Source: Carallia brachiata
Lineage: Eukaryota; Streptophyta; Magnoliopsida; Malpighiales; Rhizophoraceae
Direction of reading: 5' to 3'
DNA length: 64,000 nt
NCBI GenBank assembly: GCA_021464245.1
Contig: JADCRB010000004.1
Span: forward strand, 3,507,141-3,571,140
Position numbers and translations under genes: made by a program. A model generated the notes under the pieces. It saw only the letters and a program-made list of their open reading frames with translations, made no database searches and was not told where the DNA came from. Numbering within the stretch: the first letter of the stretch is position 1; every line of letters starts with the position of its first letter. Of the stretch, positions 24,885-37,640 are shown in pieces.

Positions 24885-27030
24885 ATGTTTGCGGCGGAGA
24901 ACGGGCTGAAGGGAGACCCGAGGCTACGAGGCATCTCGGAAGCCATCAGGGTGGTGCCAAACTTCCCCAAGCCAGGTGGTTCCGAACAAATGTTCTTTGT
25001 TGTTAATTTTTCTTCTTTCTACTGTATATTGCTGCTTTGAAGTTAAACATTATTTCTTTTTGCTAAAAAAAAAAAAAACAGGGATAATGTTTCAAGACAT
25101 AACAACGTTGTTGATGAATCACAAGGCTTTTAAGGACACCGTAGACATCTTTGTCGAGCGCTACAGAAACATGGGCATTTCTGTTGTTGCTGGTAAATGT
25201 TTGTTCTCCTCAAATTTTAACCAAAAAAGGAAGTATCTTTAAAAAAAAAAAAAGAAAAAAGAGAGACCCTCTTTTTGGGATATTGTGCCATGTACTTGCT
25301 TCATTCATTCATTCATTTAGTTTGTGATGTTAGAGTACAAAATTATTTGTGCCACCCCTTTCAAAATTGCAGAAGAAGAACAAAAACATGCTGCAATGTG
25401 ATAAATTTGCAGTTGTTGCAGTCCCTCTTCTTTGGAGCTCTTACTGATTGAAATTGGACTTGAAATGGGTTTCATTTAAACTAAGCTATGAATGTGTCTG
25501 ATTGGGTTTTAGATATTGTGTCTAAATTTGGCTGGTGCTTTGGAGCAGGACTATCGCTCGAGGGAAAATAGACAGTTTTAAAGTTCAAAAGCCTGCAATA
25601 GTGAAATATTCGTGCATTGTATTTTTTTATGCATATTAAAAAAAAAAAAAAACCTGACTTCAAATAATTATTTCTGTTTGTTTGCTGGCGTCAATCTTTC
25701 AAAGTCAAACAGGGTCACAATGCAATATTACTGCATTGGATGTGATGGCTTAATGGGTTGCTATGTTACAAGAATTCTTCAGTGATCCATTTGGATGGCT
25801 AACTCTACACTCAGATGAACTCTTACGACGTTTTCTCGTTTATTGCTTCAAACCGTTGTCTAGGATCTTAACAATTAAAAGGATGAGTTGAAGTTTCGAG
25901 GGTCATGGGGTTAGTTCATTACACCAGCTCTCTTGAAGTTTGTATTTTTAATACCTTATGTGGAAAAAATTTTATGTAGGAGTCGAAGCTAGAGGATTTA
26001 TGTTTGGTCCATCAATTGCCTTAGCTATTGGTGCAAAGTTTGTTCCCTTAAGGAAACCCGGAAAACTACCAGGTACATTTGTGTTGCTTTATGAACAGTA
26101 AATTGCTCTCACTGTATTTATGATATTTGATTATAAAAGCTGATGGTTCACATATGAGAAAACAACCGTATCCTACCATTGAATGGCATACGGAGTTAAA
26201 TATGTAAGAATGGTAGCATCTTATGTGTACTAATCTATTTTGAAGCCCGTGGACTCCATCTTCCCTAGTTGCTAACTGGTATCATGGGCTCCGTATTTGT
26301 ACAGGGGAATCTGATTTGTAATTTTTTTTGTCTTATGAAAATCAAATGTTAGTTCTCCAGTGCTGTAATTTTCTGCAGCATTTACAATGGAAATCTTGAT
26401 AGCTGAGTTTCTAAATGCTGAATATGCAGATAAAGTGATTTCTGAAACATATGTTCTAGAATATGGAACTGATTGTCTGGAGATGCATGTTGATGCTGTT
26501 CAGTCTGGTGAACGAGCATTGGTAATCGATGATTTGGTAGCTACAGGCGGGACACTATCAGCAGCAATAAGACTCCTGGGTAAGAAGTTTCTTCATTCGC
26601 TTTACTTACTACTTTTTAGCTTTCATTATGTGTATGCACCTGGCCCTGATCTCATTTTTTTTACCTAGAACGTGCGGGGGCTGAAGTGGTTGAGTGTGGA
26701 TGTGTGATTGGGGTGCCTGAGGTTAAGGTAATGCTCTTAAGCTTTATATTTTTTCCTGCTATTTCTCCTCCCTTTTGTATTTGTCCTGCATAAACTGTCA
26801 ATGAGAAATGATGGAAGTTGTTGCGAGTCAGCCTGCCATGTGAGTTTCATCTCCTGTTATTGCTACGGCCATTTTTGATCCTTTTCTTTTCAGTCAGAAG
26901 CAAACTTAATCAGTTTGAACTTTGTGCATAATTTTGTGGCTGCCGATGGTTTGCTTTTCAGGGACAGAGGCTCGATGGAAAGCCACTATATATCCTTGTG
27001 GAGCCACGAGAGATGGATCATTGTTGTTAA
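24885..27030 (+). CDS. APT5: adenine phosphoribosyltransferase (APT5-like)
   Basis: Six exons: 24885-24975, 25082-25192, 25980-26072, 26430-26579, 26669-26727, 26962-27030; total 573 nt, 190 residues, frame intact. The enzyme converts adenine and PRPP to AMP in purine salvage; plant members also act on cytokinin bases. The start [14 protein letters not shown] matches the short cytosolic plant form. Motifs in order are [56 protein letters not shown], and the PRPP loop [17 protein letters not shown]. The end is [13 protein letters not shown]. At the exon 3/4 join the usual KLPG becomes KLPD with the acceptor at 26429. An alternative acceptor at 26378 would add 17 residues in frame; the 26429 choice is preferred because it keeps family spacing. 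The isoform number is tentative. Confidence 0.88.
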
Positions 27031-28175
27031 GGCATGCTTTCTTCCTTGTTGTGAATTTGCAGACAATGTTCCAAATTAGAATTTTTATGGTAAATTTTTT
27101 GGGGCTTAATCATATCTGAGTAGACTTTTTTTTTTTCAACATCTGAGTAGACTTCAGCTCCTCAGAATACAGAGAATGCATTTAATTCGGCAATTGATTA
27201 AAGCTTTTTCCAAAGAAAATGCTTGAAAGCATTGGAGTGCACTCATGCATACAGAGCTAGGTTGCAGCTAAGAAGATTGGATTGAAAATATTCTAATTAA
27301 CTTTCACTGGAATTATCATTTCTTTAAGCTATACGACCTCAGCAGGGAATTATCATTTCTTCACAAGGACAATTTTATCAATGGTCTTACAGGGCCACGA
27401 TGTTCTCGTTCAGGCTATTTTCTATCCCCTTAAACAATGACTATTATTTTAGGTTTTATTTTATTTGCAGATCTGAGATCATATGGAAATGCTTGGGCTG
27501 ACTCGCGAGAAATGATGCTTGAGCGATAGGTCATGGTGTAGTGCCTGTGTGCTTCTATACTTTCCCCAACTGTCATCCTGGAGAGTTCATTTCATATGTC
27601 AACTTTTCTGAGTCAATTGTAGGTTGCTTTGTACCATTGACAGTTTTGAAAGAAAGGCATGAATTGGGATGCACTTTTGCTCATATCAATTCTATAAACT
27701 TTGTTCTGATTTTTATATTGGAAATAGGCATCGTCACCCCCAATCATTTGTTATGAAGGTGAGAGTGAAGCCAAGAGTCAGCCTAACAGCTTACGTTGTG
27801 ATTCTGATCCCTCAAGTTTGATGACCAATTTTAACCTTTTTCCAATATTAACCCACGCACACATATTCAACACTTCAAAAATTGATCTTCGTCATAACAT
27901 TATAGACCAAAAGTGTTATGTATTGGAACTTTCTGTGGTTATCCTAATTTTTCTATATTTAGTACTTGTACAAGACAAATAAAAATACAACAATAACAAA
28001 AATTAAACAAAAAAAAACAAAACCCATTTCAGTTTTTTTTTTTTTTTTTTTCCGTGGAGGCACAAGATATACATTATCTGATAGCCAGTATGGTGAGAAT
28101 AAACATTTCAAGACACCTTAGATAGGTGCCTCATTGCAGGGAAGATCAAGAAAGAATCGAATATTCAACCATAAG
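27031..28175. other. convergent intergenic region
   Basis: Spacer of about 1.1 kb between the 3' ends of the APT gene and the EREL-type gene. It includes a poly(T) tract at about 28035-28051. No coding or RNA feature is supportable. Confidence 0.55.
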
Positions 28176-31100
28176 TCACCTTTCTAAGTGATTAGTTTTT
28201 CTGGGAGAAGCCTCATTGTTATTTCTAGGAATGACGCCTGTTTGGCAAGCACGATGCGTAAGGATGTTCACCTGTTTCCTCAATTTCGCATTGTCGGTGA
28301 AGATATTTGCAACCATATTCCTCAATTCATCATCACACCACCATTAGAAGCAGCGGTTTTATCATCTTTCGCCAATAGTTGCACCTAATCAATAGTTGAC
28401 CAAAATATGAAAGACATCAGTAAGATCTGGAAATGTTAAAGGTCTGAAAAAAGTATATCTAAATTTCTGTTCTCAAAGTCGTCCTCCCCCTCAAAACCTA
28501 TAAAAAGACGAGAAAAAAGGTTTCATAGAAACAATTGGGGGCAGAATGGAGGGAAGTGAAGTACCTCGGCAAGCAGGCGGCCAATTTGATCTTCAGATGT
28601 AGTCAATATATTTAAAACATCATCTTGGGAGGAGTTCACTGCAAAATCATCGTCATCTTCGACAGACAAATTAAGACTGCATTCTTGAAGCTGGCTGTGA
28701 AGAACCCTGCAATCATGTAGCAGCTTCTTTCGGGCATTGCTCTTCTGTTCACTCATTTTTCTTTCCTCTTGAAGAAGTTTCTGAGCAGAATATCACAGAG
28801 AGTCACTGATGTCTGTTAGGTACTATAATTACCCAGACAAAAAAGAGAAGTATCTTGGGTCAAGTTTGTATAAAAGAGGAGTAAACAAATACGCAAGTAT
28901 GATGAGGTTTTTCTACAATCATTATGAATGGTAATTAAACAAAACAAAAACATAATAAACAAAAAGATACTAATACTACCAACAGACACCTGAGAGAAAC
29001 TTTGTAGCATATAGGTCCTACATCATATGTGTATTACATCCCGATCAAAACTAGTTTATTCACCCAAAGAAGTTCAATAAACAGAATCATTTAATAAATG
29101 ATCTAGATGACCTGTCAGCTTACCTCAATATCAGATTTCTCCTTCACTAACTTATTCAGCTCCTGCTTCAGTTCTGTCTCAGAAATTTTAAGGTTCTTGA
29201 ACTCTTTAGCAAGAAATTTAATATCTGCTTTTGATTTTGCTTCCATATCTTGATATTGCTTTGCCAAATCCTCCAGCTGCTTTCTAGTAGCATGCAACTC
29301 CTGCAAGGCCATGTCTCTCTCCTGATCGGTCGATCCCTTTGGTGATTTTGTTCTCAACTTCTCATCCTGTTAATTATTACACATGCAATGTATCACACTA
29401 CCTAAAGGACCACCTTTCCTGAACAAATTGATGGTTTATGAAGCAAAGTATAAAATAATAAGAGATAAAAATATAGATTAATACGTTACCTCCTTAGAAT
29501 TTAATTTCAACTCCATTTCCATTGACTTCCGCCTCAGCTCCTCCATATCCCATTGCATTTGGGTAAGCCTTTCCCTCTCAATCAAGATTGCTTGCTGCAA
29601 GTTTTCTTTGTTTTTCTGTTTTGTACTTTCAAGTTCCACTTCCAAATCGTGGACCTGCAAAGACCAGCCAGTTAGGACCCATTATATTACCTCCGCAAGA
29701 ATCTGAAAACGACAGCATGACAGTGAAACATCAAACAATCAGTCACACTGGACCTTTTAATGTTCAATGAGATATTTTCCTATTGAATGGTTGCAGTCTG
29801 TAGAAATTAGTCATCTTTGTGTTAGCATACCTTTGTAGCAAGGTACTCCTTCACTGCTATTTCTTGATTTAATCTTGCTATAATGTCTTCCATGTCTGTT
29901 TTTGCTGTGACCAGCCTCTGCTGCATGCTTAAAAGAACCCTGTTCATTCTGTGACGCTGATCTGATGGGAGAACAATATGTGTATCACCTGAAAACTTTG
30001 TTACTGAGTTGCCAAGAATTTCTGAATTACTGGATGCTTCAGCACCTCCAGGAAGGTAAACAGACCCATCACCAGAACAATTTGGTAGCCCACAATTTGA
30101 TATTTCACTGCCTCTTAGAGAGCTTCCATCACTTCCAACACTCTCACTGGATAGCTTTCTAGCATGACCAGGTACTTTGCCAGGCTCTGGCTCAGAAAAA
30201 AGTTCCATCCCATTGCTGCCAAGAAATGAAGCTTTAGACGCAGGACCATTGTTCTTATCCTTAACTGTAACATGGTTCACATGTCTGCTATGTGGCTTAT
30301 GCCTAGGTAAACTTTCAAGTTGATCTAGAATAGTCTGCCCCATAAACAGTCCCTCATCAATATTAGACATCCCAAACTTCACAAGCTTTTCTATTGGACT
30401 TGTCAAATCTTCATCTAAAGATAGATCCTCCACACCAATGTCAAAACTTTCATCCCTTCTCAATCTCGGTGTTCCAAGTTCAGACGTCTCATAAGCAGTA
30501 TCACTGCCATAATCAGATGCTATCGATGAACTGCCAGCAACAAGAGAAGAGCTTGAATGGTGAGTTATCTGAAGTGAAGAACTTGTGCTCTCAACAGCAG
30601 GAGTTGCTGCATCAGACGACTGCTGATTTTCATCTTGGAATGCTGAAAAAGTTTCCAGGAAAAAGTCAAGGTTGGTCAACCTCTGAAAAAACATAAACGC
30701 ATGGCATTTGTTTCTCGAATAAACATGTAAAAGAAGACACACAATATCTTCCAAGGTAATCTCGACACAATAAAATGGCACATACAAAACCTAGCAGCAG
30801 CTTCTAGTTCAAGAAATGACGCGACTGCTACACTTCTTGATAAATCAATGTCAGAGAGCAGCTTCGTCATCCATTCCTCCAAAGAGCACCTTCTCTGCAA
30901 CAGAACTACAACTTTTTAAGAATATTAGTCATTCCTACATAGATAAGATAAAACTCTACACTTGAACACCGAAAGGATTTGGTAAACCAGTTCTAAATAT
31001 CCCAAAATGTTCTCCTGTACGAACAAAGTTTTCCATTGAACTACAAGTCCGCTAGGGCAACAGTATTCTGCAGAAACTTTATATAAAGCAAAAGATTATT

Positions 31101-34043
31101 CTGCTCTAGTTGCTGATCATAATCTCATGGAAATTGAAAACTACTGGGTGAAATCTGCGTATATGCCAAACAGAACACTTTTCTTTAATGACTAGCATTG
31201 TCTTCTGTATTCTTTCCAAAAAGTTGAATGTGTCATTGTCATAATGGGATTTGACGGTTGAAACATAGACACTATCATGTCACAAGATGAAAGAAAAAGA
31301 AACTCAAAAAGATACCACCTGCCAGTCTATAGAACACACAAAATAAATATGTCACAAGTTCCAGACCATAATTCCTACCTCTTCCAACAACTCCCTGCTT
31401 TTCATACGCAGTAGTCCCTTGGGTGGAGCCGGTGGGAGATTTTTCTTGGGAAATGCCTTTTTAAGCTGCAAAGTTAAGCAAATGAGAATGTAAAAAGTAA
31501 ACACAGAAGAAATCTATTCAATTCATGACCTACCAGATAGATACTAAGGTACTGAAGAATGCATTGGATTCTAAAGGATTGAAGAGAGGAAAATGAAAGA
31601 AACTAGCTACTCACATCGGCAAATAACTTTAGAAAATCATTAAATCTTCTCAACACTCCCCGTGCACTTGTACTTCCTTCTGGCGACTGTACACCAATCT
31701 GAACCCTGTAAAACTGCCCCCTAAGAATGTTAACAGCTGCAAAAGAGTCATTAGGACACACATAATTTGATCAATTGACCCCCATCATTTCCAACTCTTC
31801 CAAGTACTTTTTAGCTAGACAAATCCAGCAAAGTGGTTAACAGGGCAGTATTCTTCTTATAATGGACAATATTATCCACGGCAAAGATATAATGCCTAGA
31901 AATGTTTTTTGGCTGCCTCAGAAGAAGATATTAAATAAATACCCAACTGCAGAAAAAAGAATATTTATAAATAAAATAGAAACAATAACTTCAACCAGAA
32001 ATCTATAACAAATTGTCATGCAACAGGAGCAGAGGCTACATATTAGATTGATACTGATAGCTATACATATCCACCCAACCGTGGAAAAGGACTATTAACA
32101 AAATAAGAAACAAGTAACAAATTTGAACAAAAACCCCATAACATGTTGCAATGCAATAAGAGCAAAGGATGGGAATTAGGTTGATATTGATAGCCATAAA
32201 GTTGAAAAACATACCTAAGATTAGCTCGAAGGTTAAAATGGAAACAAAAAGGACTATTTACAATGGTAGTACAATGGCATAATTTAAATACCATCGAACA
32301 AGTTTTCTACTTTGGCAAGTCAGGCAATTGATATTTAATGTCCTAATATATATAGAAGCAAAATAAGATTTCAGATCAAGTACAAAACAAAAATTTAAGA
32401 AAAAGCATAGTTATTTGCATCTTGCAAGCGAATAGAACTTTCGCTTATGTTAAATTTATAGAGATGCTATAACAATCACATCAACCTCTTGGTACAGATA
32501 AACATTGAAGAGTCATTGAATTTTTGTACCACTACAGGATCTGAGTTTCTTGACTTTGGGAGGACAACCCAGGAAGGAATAGTGACACAGTAACTCCAGC
32601 CTGTTTGAGGATCATGTGGCCAAACAGTCCCTCCCGTTCTGCACAAGAAAATCCTTGTTTTCATTGACAAGTTTTATTATTAATGAAAAAAAAAATTTCT
32701 GATTCCTAAAAGGCAAACATGCAACTATAAAAATGACCTCGTCCAATTGAACAAACAAGAAAATGAACTCACTGGATGTGTCAACCAGCTGACAAATAGA
32801 TGGCTACAATTGGATATATATTTTAACAAATTATTCCAATTTCACAACATTATCTTTACACAATCAATGATTTCTGAAATTCATTTAAGGATATATTGTA
32901 TTTCTTAGCAAGCTTCTGTGTTAAATAATGTCATGTTCACCAACAGTCTTAGTTTGCTCATGTGCACTCCTTAGCACTACCATCCAAAAAAAAAGAAATG
33001 ACAGAATAAAGCAAAATACTCCAGGAAACTGCAATTGTTAACATCTGCTAAAAAAGGAAAAACTTTGATTGCAGAAACTGCCTCAAACTTCAGTCATATA
33101 GGTTTGATACAGGAAAAATGAACTTCAGATTATAACAAACTGCCTCAAACTTCAGCCATAGATACTGAAATGAAGTTTATTTGAACCACTAGCAAGTCAA
33201 GCGAACGATGCGCTTGGTATTAAAAGAGATACTGATGAACCAAGAGCAATAAACGCTTAAAAATATAGAATCCACTGGATTTAGTCCAGCCTCTTAAATT
33301 TGTAGCCAACAAACTCTAACCATATGCACAAAGCGATAATTATTAAAATAAAAGAATACCCAGTTGATTCCAATTACACAATGCTCAATCCGTCACTCCT
33401 ATTTGAATTAAAAAAAAAATGCTAGTTCCTAAAACCCAAAATCTTGATCAGCCAGCTAGAGCAACCATGAGAAGCTGAACCAATTATATCAATCCAGGAG
33501 CCAACCAATGATGATCAGCGAGTTCTATTTCTCGATGGGGGCAAGGGAAGGGATATAACTCAGCTGTAGAGTGTCACCTTGACGTGGTGGAAGTCATCAG
33601 TTCGACCCTGTTTATCCCTAAACCCAATGTGAGTTTTTCTATTTTGACTTGCTCTCCCCACCCCCCGCCCCCCGGGGGCATGATCGAATGAGAATGGATA
33701 AGAGGCGCGTGGTATTGATGGGCCGGGGTAGGGATAGCTATATTTCTTGGAGCGAACTATAATTCATAAGTTCTCAAGTGTGCTATCACTTACATTTCAA
33801 GCTACGATTGAAAAAAAATCAAAATTACAGGCAGACTGTGACACTAAGAACAACAATTAGCAAGAGGCGATGTGTGAGATTAAAAAATAATAATAAATAA
33901 ATAAATAAAACTTCAAAAAATTGGGAATTGGAATAAACTAAAAATTTACCCATTTACGAGGAGGAGGACTCCAATCCATCCCTAAAAGGCAGGGGCGAAG
34001 TCCCATCGTGCCTGTGCTTCGGCGGACTCCGTCTCTGCATCAT
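28176..34043 (-). CDS. EREL1: EREX-like PX-domain protein (endosomal Rab effector family)
   Basis: Ten minus-strand exons: 34043-33950, 32638-32530, 31713-31615, 31465-31379, 30894-30786, 30642-29831, 29654-29490, 29366-29124, 28780-28565, 28384-28176. The N-terminus ([18 protein letters not shown], then [11 protein letters not shown]) and PX domain (about residues 44-166, with [29 protein letters not shown]) match plant EREX/EREL proteins. These bind phosphoinositides and RAB5 on endosomes and serve vacuolar transport. A Ser-rich linker and a coiled coil (about 400-620) follow. The frame is broken three times: one extra base in the T-run (plus 33984-33987), two bases missing near 32628, and one missing near 28336. 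Corrected length is 714 residues, close to the family. Intron 1 carries a plastid DNA insertion. The next gene is a VAMP711-type SNARE in divergent orientation. Confidence 0.85.
33525..33758 (+). mobile_element. nuclear insertion of plastid DNA (trnV-GAC to rrn16 spacer)
   Basis: The stretch reads like the chloroplast inverted repeat. GTTCTATTTCTCGATGGGGG leads into trnV-GAC, then GAGTTTTTCTATTTTGACTT, then GATCGAATGAGAATGGATAA and TAGCTATATTTCTTGGAGCG, which is the region just before 16S rRNA. Order and spacing match plastid DNA. Substitutions and an extra run around 33658-33680 show some decay, so this is a nuclear copy and not contamination. It lies within intron 1 of the PX-domain gene. 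The left border may extend further and is uncertain. Confidence 0.85.
33549..33620 (+). pseudogene. trnV-GAC: plastid-derived tRNA-Val(GAC) copy, non-functional
   Basis: Cloverleaf order is recognisable: AGGGATATAACTCAGC, anticodon region CACCTTGACGTGG, then TTCGACCC and the closing TTTATCCCTA. Compared with the plastid gene I recall at least three substitutions (CTGT for CGGT in the D arm, TTCGACCC for TTCGAGCC, GTTTAT for GATTAT). Being in a nuclear intron with altered stems, it is most likely inert. Confidence 0.75.
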
Positions 34044-36183
34044 CTTCCACTATCTTCCGCCACTACTCTCTCTCTCTCTATGTTCGTGGAAATTGGGATG
34101 TCGAGAGAGATCATGCGATCACTCGCCGCCGATGATCTCTCTATCTCCGTCAACAAATTCTTACTATCTAAATCCAAATCTGACTACTTTTTTTTTCTTT
34201 TTTTTTGAAGAAAATACAAAGTCTTCAGGTAGGGTTTTTGTTCATCGGATCGAAGGCAGCTTGGGGGAACAGCAGTCTCCAACACGAATCAGCGAGCACT
34301 ATTCCAATTCTCGCTTGGAAATTTTTCTTCTTGTTTGTTTTTTTCTTTTCTTTTCTGCTTTTTGTTCTTACACTATGTTAAACGACAACGCGCCAGGTAA
34401 ACGTGGCTCAGGGGGCGTCGGTATTTAGGCCAAAAATCAATTTCCATTCTACCTTTTTTATTTTATTCTTTATCTTTTTTCTCTTTATTTATTTTTTTTT
34501 TTTCTGAAACCGTCAAGTATCCAGTCTAATGAGTTGATTAATCTGAATCGACTCGGGTAAGATCTTAAAGGGTGGTAAAAGTATCCTAACAAGTATTTAA
34601 CGCGACTGCATTATCAGAAACTCAAACTCGAGATCTCTGATTAAGTGGTAACGAATTCCTATCATTTACACTAGTATTTATTGATTTTTTCCTCTTTATT
34701 TAATTTGTTTTCTTTCGTGTTTGTTGTCGTAGGAACTCCGCCAAACTTTCTTCTCGTTGGATTGGGCTTCATGGCAAGATATGAAGATTGGGCTCCATGG
34801 GTGGGACTCAACTGCCGAGTTTGAGTCTGTTCACAGCTGTTTGGTTCAAATGCAGGAGGTCTAAACCACCCAAATTTGTTTGGGTTGCCCCTAGTTTTTT
34901 TTTTTGGTTAAAAAAGTTTGGCTGGAGAGGAAGTAAAGGTTTGAATTCCACATCTTTTATTTAAACTTGAATATAGTTCGATTCTAGTGTAATTTTGGTT
35001 CTGAAATGTCAATTCTGGTTTTAAAAAACTAAAATCTTAACCGAATTGCCCTTTAGACGTTCTAATTTGATTTTCGTTAACTGACAATTTTGGTTCCAAA
35101 TAACCTCTCCTTCTAGTTCAATTTAGTTGAATTCGTACTAATTTGATCAATTCTAACTTTTTTTTAAAAAAAAGAAAAACTACTTAAAATTGAAAAAATT
35201 GAACTTCAATTGAATTAAAAAGAGAAAATTTAAATAAATAAAAAGTTTGTACTTAATTAAATATTAATTAAATTATTTATGTATTTTATGTAGGATTTAA
35301 AGGAATCAAAACCAATGTAATTTATTATTTTTAAAACTTTAACTTACTATTTATTTCATTTCTTTAATTTCAATTTATAATTTCAATCGTTTTCATTTGT
35401 TTGACCCACTTCAGCGACAATGACTTTTTCTGTTGTAAAGTCGTACAAATCTTCATTTAAAAGTTGACAATTATTTTCTTATAACTTTAGTTTTACTCTC
35501 GACAGATTATTCAGACACACTTGTGCTTCTAATGATTTTATTGACAAACTATAGTGCATTTCATTAAGAATATTATTCTCTACTTTGTTCTACAATAGTA
35601 GTTAAAACTATAGTTCTAAACTATCCATCCATTTGTTCTTAAAAGGAAGAACTGGAATTGAACTGTTATGATTGATTTTAATTTTAAAACTAGTTGACCA
35701 ATTCAATATGATTCTAATTCAAACTGAACCAATAATTACCCAACTTTTATATCCTTTCTCTGGACTGTAAGCCCTCCAATAAATAATTTTGAAAAAAAAG
35801 TCTACATTTACCTATCTACCCCAAACTGAGGGGTGTAAAAAAAAAAGAAAACAAAAAAAAAACAACAGCAAAAAGCCCACCACTAGGCTATGGGATATAC
35901 ATTTCAGCATTCAATCATGATCATCAGATTTACATACCAAATGCATCTTATTACACATATTTTACTCGGTTGCTATATAAATTAGGGTCAGCCTTTTCAA
36001 ACTAAACAAAAATATTGGCTGTTTTACGCCACAAAAAAAAAACCTCAATCCTTCAATTGAGCTCCCTTGTAAGGGTTGGGGAAACAGTAATGCGATAATT
36101 AACTCGACTATATGGACTTGGATTTTTTATTTAATTGTGACCCAAATGTACAGAAGTTACAATCAAAATCTTGACTGGGTAGT
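34044..36183. other. upstream region of the PX-domain gene and spacer
   Basis: It contains the probable promoter and leader of the minus-strand PX gene (a TC tract at about 34065-34079), then AT-rich spacer. A stretch at about 34.7-34.9 kb has higher GC but no recognisable product. No gene called. Confidence 0.5.
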
Positions 36184-36633
36184 TAATTATGGGGTTAATT
36201 TTAAAAAAATATATCATATTTAAGTTTTTTAACAAATTTAATACGATTTTTAAAAATTAACAAATCTAACACACAGTTTAATTATTTTCTAACAAATCTA
36301 ACACAACCTTTACTAATTAACAAATATAACATAATTTAATTATTTTCTAATAAATTTAGCACGCAGTCAGTTAAAAATAACTAATTAAATATAACTGAAT
36401 CCGTTAATATACAGATATAACACATCTACATCTAAATCTAGTATATTTTAAAACTTCTAAATGTCATATATGCATATATGTATATTGAGAAATTCGTTTA
36501 ATTTTAACTAACAGTATGCTAGATTTGTTAGAAAATAATTAGACTGTACTAAATTTTTTAATTTTTAAAAATCGTGTTAGATTTGTTAAAAAGCGCAAAA
36601 GTTATATATATTTTTTAAATTAACACTTAATTA
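36184..36633. mobile_element. MITE-like element with long terminal inverted repeats
   Basis: The left arm (about 36184-36340) and the reverse complement of the right arm (about 36500-36633) align over roughly 130-150 bases. Shared blocks include ACGATTTTTAAAAATTAA, TAATTATTTTCTAACAAATC and TAACAAATCTA. Both ends share a TAATTA core. The centre is short and non-coding. Long AT-rich arms with no open frame are typical of a foldback or Mutator-like non-autonomous element; the class is undetermined. Confidence 0.6.
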
Positions 36634-36704
36634 TGTCAGTCGGTAGTAGATATATCGAATTAATTGATGTCCCAATACATAGACTGAGTAGCACCACCTT
36701 GAAC

Positions 36705-37050
36705 CATTGTTGTTAGAACTGGACTAGACCGACCGGTCCGACCTAGTTCAACCGGTGACCGGCTAAAGGTTCGAGCTGGTTCATGGTAATTTTTGGCATG
36801 TAACTCGAACCCGTCAAAATCGGTAAAAATTGATGAAAAACGGGATCGGTTTAACCGGTTCAAACCAAATAAAAGTTTTATAAATTATAATTTGATCTCA
36901 AAGTTTATTTAAAGTATAATTTAAACTTTAAATTTAATTAAAACTTTCAATTGAGTCATAAATTTATCAAAATTTTCTATTTAATCCTTAAAAATAACAA
37001 AAATTAATACTTAATCACCATATATAAGTATTATTTTTTAAATTACTTTT

Positions 37051-37101
<51 letters not shown>

Positions 37102-37187
37102 TGTCGGTCCAAATAGCGATTCGACCGGTTGAATCTTGACTCTCTAATATTTTTGATTCGATGACCGGTTCGATTCTGACAACCTTG
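36705..37187. mobile_element. hAT-type MITE with 8-bp target duplication
   Basis: The left end is CATTGTTGTTAGAACTGG; the reverse complement of the right end is CAAGGTTGTCAGAATCG, giving inverted termini. Flanking the element are CCTTGAAC (36697-36704) and CCTTGAAT (37188-37195), an 8-base target duplication with one mismatch, characteristic of hAT transposons. Internally there are repeated ACCGGT-rich motifs near both ends and a (TA)n tract. No transposase is encoded, so it is non-autonomous. Confidence 0.75.
37055..37094. repeat. (TA)n microsatellite inside the hAT-type MITE
   Basis: About 20 TA units within the AT-rich centre of the element at 36705-37187. Confidence 0.95.
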
Positions 37188-37640
37188 CCTTGAATAAGAT
37201 CCGTCGGTTGAATTTAACTTCTGGTCATTTATTTAAGTTCTTATTGTTCTATACTCTTTTTTTCTCTTATAAATGAGAGAGTGAGAGTGACGTTACGATA
37301 ATTTTACTAAGAAGTATTTGGTGTCCCTCCTAATAGTATGGATGATTCGGATTATTATATCATAACTCATACTTGAGGAATGCTTATGATTAGTTTTACT
37401 GTGTGTCTCAACTGTGTGTCTTAACGCACTCAAAGTTAAGATTTCAATATCAATGCATTTGACTTGTTATCATTGAATTATGACATACAATGTTGTTCTA
37501 CACTTTTTTTTTTTTTTTTTTTGTGTGTGAAACCAAAACCACCCATCTCTTTTTTATTTGGTTAAATGCACTTAAGTCTTTATTATCAACTTCTTTTACA
37601 TATTATCTCTTTTTAGAGTTTTGATTTACACTTTAATATT

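Noticed and set aside
33549..33620. A functional tRNA-Val gene
   Set aside because: It lies inside a decayed plastid insertion in a nuclear intron and carries substitutions in the D and T arms.
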